Below, in pieces: positions 51,367 to 57,548 of a stretch of 57,548 nt of DNA (positions are counted from its first letter, which is position 1; every line of letters starts with the position of its first letter). The notes under the pieces are model-generated. The model made no database searches and was not told the origin of the DNA. It worked only from the letters and a program-made list of their open reading frames with translations. The position numbers and the translations under genes are program-made. The DNA is from Porphyrobacter sp. AAP82 (GTDB lineage: Bacteria; Pseudomonadota; Alphaproteobacteria; Sphingomonadales; Sphingomonadaceae): contig NZ_ANFX01000020.1 of NCBI RefSeq assembly GCF_000331285.1, forward strand, positions 1 to 57,548, in the 5' to 3' direction.

Positions 51367-52919
51367 ACGCCGATGCGAAGCTCAACCTTTCGGGCGCAAA
51401 AGGCATCAACCCCGCCCTCGCCCAGCGCTACGAAGGCCGCACCGCCTGCGTGATCGGCGCCGGTTTCGGCGGCATGGCGCTCGCGCTCCGGCTGCAATCG
51501 GCGGGCATCGCCACCACCGTCATCGAAAGCCGCGACAAGCCCGGCGGGCGCGCCTATTTCTGGGACAAGGACGGCTTCACCTTCGATGCCGGGCCGACCG
51601 TCATCACCGATCCCGATTGCCTCAAGGAATTGTGGGCCCTCACCGGTCACGACATTGCCGATGATGTCGAGCTGATGAAGGTCATGCCCTTCTACCGCCT
51701 CAACTGGCCCGATGGCACCAATTTCGACTATTCGAATGATGAAGCCAGCCTCAATGCCGAGATCGCCAAGCTGAACCCGGCCGACGTTGCGGGCTATGCG
51801 CGCTTCCTCGAATATTCCGAGCGGGTCTACAAGGAAGGCTACCTGAAGCTCGGCACCGTGCCGTTCCTCGATTTCAAGTCGATGCTCAAGGCCGCGCCCG
51901 CGCTGATCAAGGAACAGGCGTGGCGTTCGGTGTACTCGATGGTGTCGAGCTATGTCGAGAACGAGAAGCTGCGCGAGGCCCTGAGCTTCCACACGCTGCT
52001 GGTCGGCGGCAACCCGATGAACACCTCGTCGATCTATGCCCTCATCCACAAGCTGGAAAAGGACGGCGGCGTGTGGTGGGCGCGCGGCGGCACCAACCGG
52101 CTGATCGCGGGCATGGTCCGCCATTTCGAGCGCTTGGGCGGCACGATGCGGGTCGGCGATCCGGTGGTGCAGGTGCACACCCTCGGCACCAAGGCCACCG
52201 AAGTCGAGACCAAGTCCGGCTTCCGCCAGCGCTTCGATGCGGTCGCGAGCAACGCGGACATCATGCATTCCTACAAGGACCTGCTGTCGGGCAGCGAGCG
52301 CGGGCGCAGCATGGCCAAGTCGCTGGGCCGCAAAAGCTTCAGCCCCAGCCTCTTCGTGGTGCATTTCGGGCTTGAGGGCACCTGGCCCGGCATTCCGCAC
52401 CACATGATCCTGTTCGCCAAGCGTTACAAAGGCCTGCTCGACGACATCTACAAGAACGGCGTGGTGCCGGAAGATTTCGCGATCTACCTCCACCACCCGA
52501 CCGTCACCGATCCCTCGATGGCGCCGGCGGGCAAGAGCACCTTCTATGCGCTCGTCCCCGTCAGCCACATGGGCAAGATGCCGCTCGACTGGGACGAGGT
52601 CGGCCCGCGCCTCGAAAAGATGATCCTCGACGAGCTCGGCCGCCGCTTGATCCCCGACATCCACTCGCGGATCGTCACCAAGTTCAGCTACGCTCCCAAG
52701 GACTTCAAGGCCGACTTGAACGCCCACATGGGCAGCGCCTTCAGCCTTGAACCGGTGCTGTGGCAGAGCGCCTGGCTGCGCGGCCACAACCGCGATGACG
52801 TGCTGGGCAACTACTACCTCGTCGGCGCGGGCACCCACCCGGGGGCGGGCATCCCCGGCGTGGTCGGCAGCGCCAAGGCGACGGCGGGTCTGATGCTGGA
52901 GGATCTGGCGGTGCGGTAA
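51363..52919 (+). CDS. crtI: Phytoene desaturase
   Basis: A 518-residue FAD enzyme that desaturates phytoene to lycopene (usually four steps in proteobacteria). ACVIGAGFGGMALALRLQ near the N-terminus is the FAD site and KPGGRAYFWDKDGFTFDAGPTVITDP the conserved stretch behind it. The C-terminal YLVGAGTHPGAGIPGVVGSAKATAGLM is the bacterial CrtI signature. It is coupled to crtY. A family A repeat begins one base after its stop codon. Confidence 0.97.
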   Translation: MNADAKLNLSGAKGINPALAQRYEGRTACVIGAGFGGMALALRLQSAGIATTVIESRDKPGGRAYFWDKDGFTFDAGPTVITDPDCLKELWALTGHDIADDVELMKVMPFYRLNWPDGTNFDYSNDEASLNAEIAKLNPADVAGYARFLEYSERVYKEGYLKLGTVPFLDFKSMLKAAPALIKEQAWRSVYSMVSSYVENEKLREALSFHTLLVGGNPMNTSSIYALIHKLEKDGGVWWARGGTNRLIAGMVRHFERLGGTMRVGDPVVQVHTLGTKATEVETKSGFRQRFDAVASNADIMHSYKDLLSGSERGRSMAKSLGRKSFSPSLFVVHFGLEGTWPGIPHHMILFAKRYKGLLDDIYKNGVVPEDFAIYLHHPTVTDPSMAPAGKSTFYALVPVSHMGKMPLDWDEVGPRLEKMILDELGRRLIPDIHSRIVTKFSYAPKDFKADLNAHMGSAFSLEPVLWQSAWLRGHNRDDVLGNYYLVGAGTHPGAGIPGVVGSAKATAGLMLEDLAVR

Positions 52920-52920
52920 T

Positions 52921-52963
52921 CCTCCCCTTCAGGGGAGGGTGACCACCGCAGGTGGTGGAGGGG
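52921..52963 (-). repeat. Family A palindromic repeat, left flank of DUF559 gene (inverted)
   Basis: Its reverse complement, starting CCCCTCCACCACCTGCGG and ending GGGGAGG, aligns with the right copy at 53342-53387 at about 80 percent and with the solo copy at 130-187. The GGAGGGG at its inner end (52957-52963) serves as ribosome site of the following gene. Confidence 0.8.
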
Positions 52964-52969
52964 CGAGCG

Positions 52970-53398
52970 ATGATCAGAGGCCTGAAGGAAACAGTCAATC
53001 TCGCCCGCAAGCTCCGCGCCGAAATGACGCCGCCGGAAATCGCGCTGTGGCAAGCCTTGCGCACCCGCTCGGGCGGCCACAAGTTCCGCCGGCAGCACCC
53101 TGCCGGGATCTACGTGCCCGATTTCTTCTGCTCCAAGGCGCGGCTGGCGATCGAAGTGGACGGCAGGGCGCACGACAGCGCCTCGGTGATCGCCAAGGAT
53201 GCCGCCCGCTCGCGGTTCCTGCGGGACAACGGAATTGCCACCACGCGCATTCCGGCGAAACTTGTGCTTGAAGATATCGAGGCCGTGGTTAGGCGGCTGG
53301 TCGATATCTGCGATGAAAGAATGAAGACGATGCGTTGCTCGCCCCTCCCCTATCCTGCGGATGGTCCCCCTCCCCGTTCCGGGGAGGATCGGTCGTGA
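52970..53398 (+). CDS. DUF559 PD-(D/E)XK nuclease-fold protein
   Basis: A 142-residue protein of the DUF559 family, related in fold to the very-short-patch-repair endonucleases. The core is complete: ARKLRAEMTPPEIALWQAL, FRRQHPAGIYVPDFFC and LAIEVDGRAHD supply the Asp and ExD catalytic residues, followed by RFLRDNGIATTRIPA. The gene is bracketed by two inverted family A repeats: the left supplies its ribosome site, and about 15 residues of its C-terminus are encoded by the right one. It interrupts the crt operon. The activity of this family is not established. Confidence 0.87.
   Translation: MIRGLKETVNLARKLRAEMTPPEIALWQALRTRSGGHKFRRQHPAGIYVPDFFCSKARLAIEVDGRAHDSASVIAKDAARSRFLRDNGIATTRIPAKLVLEDIEAVVRRLVDICDERMKTMRCSPLPYPADGPPPRSGEDRS
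53342..53387 (+). repeat. Family A palindromic repeat, right flank of DUF559 gene
   Basis: It reads CCCCTCCCC, ATCCTGCGGATGG, CCCCCTCCCC, GTTCC, GGGGAGG. It forms an inverted pair with 52921-52963. It lies within the 3' end of the DUF559 gene, and its final GGGGAGGA is spaced six bases from the GTG start of the next gene. Confidence 0.8.
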
Positions 53399-53976
53399 AA
53401 CGCCTCGCGGTCTATTGCGGCTCGGCCTCGCCCGAGGATCCGCGCTATCTCAGCCTCGCCCATGATGTCGGCACGGAACTCGCTCGGCGGGGGATCGGCC
53501 TCGTCTATGGTGGGGGCAAGCTCGGCCTCATGGGCGCGGTCGCCAAGGGCGCCAAGGACCATGGCGGCCACGTCATCGGCATCATCCCCGAGGCGCTGGT
53601 CAGGGCCGAGGTCGCCAATCACGAATGCGACGAACTCGTCACCGTATCGGGCATGCACGAAAGGAAGCAGCGCTTCACCGACCTGTCGGACGGCTTCGTC
53701 ACCATCCCCGGCGGGGTCGGCACGCAGGACGAGCTGTGGGAGGCGATCAGCTGGGCGCAGCTCGGCTATCACACCAAGCCGGTGGGCCTGCTCAACGCTT
53801 TCGGCTTCTACGACCACCTGCTCGCCTTCAACGCCAAGATGATCGAGGTCGGCTTCGTCCGCCCGCAGCATGCCGGGATCATGATCGCGGCCGAGACCTG
53901 CGGCGACCTCCTCGACGCGATGGCGGCCTACGTCCCCCACACCCCGATCTTCCGCATGAAGGCCGGGGAGCTGTAG
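53395..53976 (+). CDS. LOG-family (TIGR00730) protein
   Basis: A 193-residue Rossmann-fold protein of the cytokinin riboside 5'-monophosphate phosphoribohydrolase (LONELY GUY) family. The motif PGGVGTQDE is at 105-113 and RLAVYCGSASPED at the start. In bacteria the enzyme hydrolyses nucleotide 5'-monophosphates such as AMP or cytokinin ribotides. The GTG at 53395 overlaps the DUF559 stop and has GGGGAGGA upstream. It lies between crtI and crtB, which has no obvious metabolic reason. Confidence 0.9.
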   Translation: MKRLAVYCGSASPEDPRYLSLAHDVGTELARRGIGLVYGGGKLGLMGAVAKGAKDHGGHVIGIIPEALVRAEVANHECDELVTVSGMHERKQRFTDLSDGFVTIPGGVGTQDELWEAISWAQLGYHTKPVGLLNAFGFYDHLLAFNAKMIEVGFVRPQHAGIMIAAETCGDLLDAMAAYVPHTPIFRMKAGEL

Positions 53977-53984
53977 CCTTTGCG

Positions 53985-54950
53985 ATGGCGTTCGATGCAG
54001 CCACCCGCGCCGCGCTGGTCGAGCATGCCCGGCTGACGATCAAGCACGGCTCGCAGAGCTTCTCGGCGGCCGCGCGCCTGTTCGACCGCGAGACCCGCGA
54101 GCGCGCCTGGCTGCTCTACGCCTGGTGCCGCCGCGCCGACGACATTGCCGACAATCAGGAGCTGGGCGGCGAGCTGGGCGACCAGTCCGATCTGGCAGGC
54201 CGCCTCGCCCACATCCGCCGCCTCACCGCGCTGGCCTTCGCCGGCGAGCCGACCGGCGATCCGGCCTTCGACGCGCTCGGCGTGGTCGCCGCCGAAGTGG
54301 GCCTCACCCCGCAGATGGCCGAGGACGTGATCGCCGGATTCCAATTGGACGCCGAGGACTGGCGCCCGCGCACGGAAGGAGACATGCTGCGCTATTGCTA
54401 CCACGTCGCGGGCGCGGTCGGCGTGATGATGGCGGTGGTGATGGGGGTCTCGCCGCAGGACCGCGAGACGCTCGACCGGGCGAACGACCTGGGTCTTGCC
54501 TTCCAGCTTTCGAACATCGCGCGCGACATCGTCGAGGATGACGCGGCGGGGCGCTGCTATCTCCCCATCAGCTGGCTGGTCGAACAGGATATCGAGCCCG
54601 GCCAGCACACCAAGCCGCACCACAGGAAGGAACTCGCCGAAATGACCGCGCGGCTCGTCGCGCTGGTGGAAAAGCACGAGGCGGCGGCGCGGGTGGGCGC
54701 GGCAAAACTCCCCTTCCGCAGCCGCTGGGCGGTGCTCTCGGCCGCGCGCATCTATGGCGCGATCGGGCGCAAGGTCCGCGCGCGGGGGACAAGGGCATGG
54801 GATTCGCGGACCTTCGTGCCAAGGGGCGAGAAGGCGCTCTACGGCGTGCGCGCGTTCCTCTCGGCGGTGCTCAACCGCGAGAAGATGCCTGCGGGCGGGA
54901 TCGACTGGGGGATCGCGGATTACCGGCCCGCATCGTCTCCCCGGGTTTGA
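53985..54950 (+). CDS. crtB: Phytoene synthase
   Basis: A 321-residue enzyme that condenses two geranylgeranyl diphosphates to phytoene. The first Asp-rich motif is YAWCRRADDIADN (about 45-57) and the second LSNIARDIVEDDAAGRCYLP (about 174-193). It completes the crtY-crtI-crtB set for beta-carotene from GGPP; no crtZ, crtW, crtG or crtE gene is in the window. The ATG lies 8 bases after the LOG stop, so it is probably cotranscribed with it. Confidence 0.96.
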   Translation: MAFDAATRAALVEHARLTIKHGSQSFSAAARLFDRETRERAWLLYAWCRRADDIADNQELGGELGDQSDLAGRLAHIRRLTALAFAGEPTGDPAFDALGVVAAEVGLTPQMAEDVIAGFQLDAEDWRPRTEGDMLRYCYHVAGAVGVMMAVVMGVSPQDRETLDRANDLGLAFQLSNIARDIVEDDAAGRCYLPISWLVEQDIEPGQHTKPHHRKELAEMTARLVALVEKHEAAARVGAAKLPFRSRWAVLSAARIYGAIGRKVRARGTRAWDSRTFVPRGEKALYGVRAFLSAVLNREKMPAGGIDWGIADYRPASSPRV

Positions 54951-55051
54951 CGCGGGGGCATTCTCGTTTCCGCAGCATGGCTGCGCAGCCTTCTGCCCCT
55001 GAACCCTGTCCCGTCTCGACACCCGCCAAGCCGGGGGCTAATCCGGCAGCC

Positions 55052-55543
55052 ATGAAAGCGCTTTTCACCGCTGCCGCAGCCTTCCTCGCCGCAACGCCGC
55101 TCGCCGCCGAGGGGCCAACCCCCGAGGAAGCCGGGGTCATCGCCGCCGCCGACGCCTTCTTCGCCGCACTGCGCAGCGAGGATCGCACCGCACTCGCGCA
55201 GCAAATGCTCCCCGAGGGCATGATCTTCGTCCACAGCCGGATGACGCCCGAGCCCCCCCGGATCGACGCCATTCCGGTCGCCGATCACCTCGCGCGCTGG
55301 GCCAAGGGCACGCGCAAGGTCGACGAGGTGATGCGCTACGACACCGTGCGGGTGGACGGCGACATGGCGCTGGTGTGGGGCCCCTATCGCTTCATCTCGG
55401 ACGGGCAGACCAGCCATTGCGGGATCAATGCGCTGAGCCTCGTGAAGACCGAAGGAGGCGCGTGGAAGGTCGCCAACACGAGTTTCACGATGGAACGGGC
55501 CGAACGCTGCGCAGCGCTCGGCGCGCCGAAGGAGCCGCGCTGA
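55052..55543 (+). CDS. Secreted NTF2-like (SnoaL/DUF4440-type) protein
   Basis: A 163-residue protein with a signal peptide (MKALFTAAAAFLAATPLAA) and an NTF2-like fold: AGVIAAADAFFAALRSEDRTALAQQMLPEGMIFVHSR, VADHLARWAKG, ALVWGPYRFISDG and WKVANTSFTMERA. Such domains bind or convert small hydrophobic molecules or serve as scaffolds. Export is inferred from the leader. Its stop overlaps the next start (TGATG). Function unknown. Confidence 0.75.
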   Translation: MKALFTAAAAFLAATPLAAEGPTPEEAGVIAAADAFFAALRSEDRTALAQQMLPEGMIFVHSRMTPEPPRIDAIPVADHLARWAKGTRKVDEVMRYDTVRVDGDMALVWGPYRFISDGQTSHCGINALSLVKTEGGAWKVANTSFTMERAERCAALGAPKEPR

Positions 55544-57498
55544 TGATCCGGAAACTCCTGATCGCCAATCGCGGCGAGATCGCCTGCCGGATCATGCGCA
55601 CGGCGCGCAGCCTGGGCGTGGCGACGGTCGCGGTCTATTCCGATGCCGATGCCAAGGCGCTGCACGTGCGCCAAGCGGACGAGGCGGTGCATATCGGCCC
55701 CTCGCCGGCTGCCGAAAGCTATCTGGTCGGCGCGAAGATCATCGCGGCGGCCAAGCAGACCGGGGCGGATGCGATCCATCCGGGCTACGGGTTCCTGTCG
55801 GAGAATGCCGACTTCGCGCAAGGAGTGCTGGATGCGGGCCTCGTCTGGGTCGGGCCCAAGCCTGCGAGCATCCGCGCGATGGGCCTGAAGGACGCGGCCA
55901 AGCAGCTGATGCGCGCGGCGGGCGTGCCGGTGACGCCGGGCTATGACGGCGCGGACCAGTCGGTCGAGCGCCTCACCGCCGAGGCCGAGGCGATCGGCTA
56001 CCCCGTCCTCATCAAGGCGGTCGCGGGCGGCGGCGGCAAGGGGATGCGCAAGGTCGATGCGCCCGAGGATTTCGTGACCGCGCTGGAAAGCTGCCGCCGC
56101 GAGGCCAAGGCGAGCTTCGGCAACACGCAAGTGCTGCTGGAGAAGTGGATCACCTCGCCCCGCCATATCGAGGTGCAGGTGTTCGGCGACGCGCACGGCA
56201 ACGTCGTCCACCTGTTCGAGCGCGACTGCTCATTGCAGCGCCGCCACCAGAAAGTGATCGAGGAAGCCCCCGCCCCCGGCATGGACGAAGCCACCCGCGA
56301 AGCGATCTGCGCTGCCGCCGTGCGCGCGGCCAAGGCGGTGGACTACGAGGGCGCGGGCACGATCGAATTCATCGCCGATGCCTCCGAGGGCCTGCGCAGT
56401 ACCCACATCTTCTTCATGGAGATGAACACCCGGCTTCAGGTGGAGCACCCCGTGACCGAGGAGATCACCGGGGTCGATCTGGTCGAATGGCAATTGCGCG
56501 TCGCGAGCGGCGAGATGCTGCCCAAGAGGCAGGATGAGCTGTCGATCAACGGCCACGCGATCGAAGCGCGGCTCTATGCGGAGGACCCCATAGAGGGCTT
56601 CCTGCCGTCCACCGGCCCGCTGGAACTCTTCGACTTGCCGGACGAGGATGATTTCGGGCTCGGCTTAGGTCGGCATCGCATCGAAACCGGTTACGCGCAG
56701 GGCAGTGAAGTCACCGGCTTCTATGACCCAATGATCGCCAAACTCGTCATGCACGCTTCGGACCGTCGGAACGCAGCGTATGGCCTCGCCAATGTGTGCG
56801 CGAAATGTCGCGTCTGGCCCGTCAAGACGAACCTGGGCTTCTTGAACCTTGCTTTGACTGACCCTGCCTTCCTTGAAGGCAAGATCGACACAGGCTTCAT
56901 CGCCGCGCACGAAAATCACATCGTGCCGCCCAAGCAGACCGAAGATCGGGTGTGGCACGGTGCGGCCATAACCTTCATGCGCATGGCCTACGCTGACGGC
57001 GAAAGGGCCGATACATGGGACCTTCTTCCCCACCGGCAGGGGAATGTCTGGCGCGAGATCGCAGGGTTCCGTCTCAATTCCGCGCCCAAACTCGCGGTCG
57101 CCCTCCAGAGCGGCGGCGAGACTCGCACGATAGAATTGGAACGTGATTGGCCGACGCAAGAATACCGGCTTCATTCGGCTCAAGTGGACGGCGGCCTCCT
57201 GTTCATCGAGAATGCGCAGCCCCGCTTCGTGCGGTTGGCTCGCCACGACGGCACCGGCCAAGCCTCCGCCGCCGATGGCGCGATCATTGCCCCCATGCCG
57301 GGCAAGGTCATCGCGGTCGATGTTGCGGAAGGCCAGGCCGTCACCGCCGGGCAGCGGCTGCTGGTGCTCGAGGCGATGAAGATGGAACACGCGCTTGCCG
57401 CGCCCTTCGACGGGGTGGTCGAGGGGTTGGCCGTCAGCGCCGGCGGGCAGGTGCAGGTCGAAGCGGTGCTCTGCCGGGTGGTGCCTCAGGGCGAGTGA
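55543..57498 (+). CDS. mccA: Biotin-dependent acyl-CoA carboxylase alpha subunit, methylcrotonyl-CoA type
   Basis: A 651-residue protein with biotin carboxylase (about 1-445), a BT linker and a C-terminal biotin carrier domain with EAMKMEH, biotinylated at Lys613. KLLIANRGEIACRIMRTA, HPGYGFLSENA, KAVAGGGGKGMR and FMEMNTRLQVEHPVTE are the carboxylase blocks. LMRAAGVPVTPGYDG suits the methylcrotonyl-CoA subtype (leucine breakdown), though no beta subunit is visible. About 56590-57270, covering the end of the carboxylase and the BT part, has unusually AT-rich third positions (TTA, ATA, CTT, GCT, ACT) unlike the rest, a sign of recombination. Start coupled to the previous stop. Confidence 0.88.
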   Translation: MIRKLLIANRGEIACRIMRTARSLGVATVAVYSDADAKALHVRQADEAVHIGPSPAAESYLVGAKIIAAAKQTGADAIHPGYGFLSENADFAQGVLDAGLVWVGPKPASIRAMGLKDAAKQLMRAAGVPVTPGYDGADQSVERLTAEAEAIGYPVLIKAVAGGGGKGMRKVDAPEDFVTALESCRREAKASFGNTQVLLEKWITSPRHIEVQVFGDAHGNVVHLFERDCSLQRRHQKVIEEAPAPGMDEATREAICAAAVRAAKAVDYEGAGTIEFIADASEGLRSTHIFFMEMNTRLQVEHPVTEEITGVDLVEWQLRVASGEMLPKRQDELSINGHAIEARLYAEDPIEGFLPSTGPLELFDLPDEDDFGLGLGRHRIETGYAQGSEVTGFYDPMIAKLVMHASDRRNAAYGLANVCAKCRVWPVKTNLGFLNLALTDPAFLEGKIDTGFIAAHENHIVPPKQTEDRVWHGAAITFMRMAYADGERADTWDLLPHRQGNVWREIAGFRLNSAPKLAVALQSGGETRTIELERDWPTQEYRLHSAQVDGGLLFIENAQPRFVRLARHDGTGQASAADGAIIAPMPGKVIAVDVAEGQAVTAGQRLLVLEAMKMEHALAAPFDGVVEGLAVSAGGQVQVEAVLCRVVPQGE

Positions 57499-57508
57499 GA
57501 CGCATAAA

Positions 57509-57546
57509 TCTCCCCTCCCCTTGGGGAGGGGTCGGGGGTGGGGGGT
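57509..57546. repeat. Family C palindromic repeat, single unit at window edge
   Basis: It is identical over 36 bases to unit one of the pair at 9519-9611 (CTCCCCTCCCC, TT, GGGGAGGGG, then a G-rich tail). It begins 10 bases after the carboxylase stop. The window ends inside or just after it, so a partner unit may follow. Confidence 0.75.
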
Positions 57547-57548
57547 TG

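Noticed and set aside
53335..53394. Upstream in-frame start for the LOG gene
   Set aside because: The extra residues are translated from the palindromic repeat; the GTG at 53395 has a ribosome site and starts the conserved domain.

Overview
The window is a GC-rich stretch (third codon positions almost always G or C) of a Sphingomonadales-type alphaproteobacterial chromosome, most likely Erythrobacteraceae (Erythrobacter/Porphyrobacter-like). This rests on the single bifunctional Rsh, the alphaproteobacterial SspB, the ybgC-tolQRAB-pal order, the crtY-crtI-crtB carotenoid cluster and the overall protein character. It is not an obvious genomic island: most genes are core metabolism or envelope genes, and no phage, integrase, IS transposase, CRISPR array, rRNA or tRNA was found.

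Layout. 0.1-9.2 kb: rsh, hemF, pdeM, infC (apparent AUA start), a DASS-type anion transporter, a DNA/RNA nuclease, an atypical SDR, a secreted HbpS/GlcG-like protein and a J-domain protein. 9.6-14.1 kb: the Tol-Pal operon read leftward (ybgC-tolQ-tolR-tolA-tolB-pal). 14.2-18.1 kb: a histidine operon read leftward (hisB-hisH-hisA-membrane protein-hisF-hisE-HIT protein). 18.2-20.6 kb: sspB, an unknown gene, gmk and a Crp-family regulator. 20.7-29.9 kb: an acyl-CoA catabolism region of two divergent units, SDR plus two acyl-CoA dehydrogenases leftward and MFS transporter, ACAD11-like dehydrogenase, zinc alcohol dehydrogenase and APH-like kinase rightward. 30-40.2 kb: dapD, two tandem one-helix membrane proteins, an M19 dipeptidase, small cupin/DoxX/DUF3253 genes, SWIB, PEBP, an S41 protease lipoprotein, a GFA protein, a lipoprotein and a photolyase-like protein of unusual domain order. 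40.2-43.7 kb: a cold-shock protein, a helix-turn-helix protein, and a winged-helix regulator divergent from three small secreted unknown proteins. 43.7-50 kb: thiC with a TPP riboswitch, membrane and acyltransferase genes, a secreted amidohydrolase and a MipA/OmpV porin-like protein. 50.1-55 kb: crtY-crtI, a DUF559 nuclease cassette, a LOG-family gene and crtB. 55-57.5 kb: an NTF2-like protein and a methylcrotonyl-CoA-type carboxylase alpha subunit.

The most unusual signal lies between the genes. At least four families of dispersed palindromic repeats occupy intergenic gaps, several of them inside operons. Family A has a solo copy at 130-187 and an inverted pair (52921-52963 and 53342-53387) bracketing a DUF559 nuclease gene, an arrangement like a REP/RAYT unit but with a different enzyme. 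Family B (about 150 bp) has three copies, filling three gaps of the acyl-CoA region. Family D has three copies, in the tol and his operons and before dapD. Family C lies beside pal and at the right edge. Other notable items are a 145-base long hairpin next to an orphan intrinsic terminator (20.7-20.9 kb), a perfect 36-bp palindrome between two paralogous membrane-protein genes (31413-31448), a split ACAD10/11-like kinase-dehydrogenase module, and a segment of foreign-looking codon usage inside the carboxylase gene. All functional statements are from reading motifs; no database search was run.
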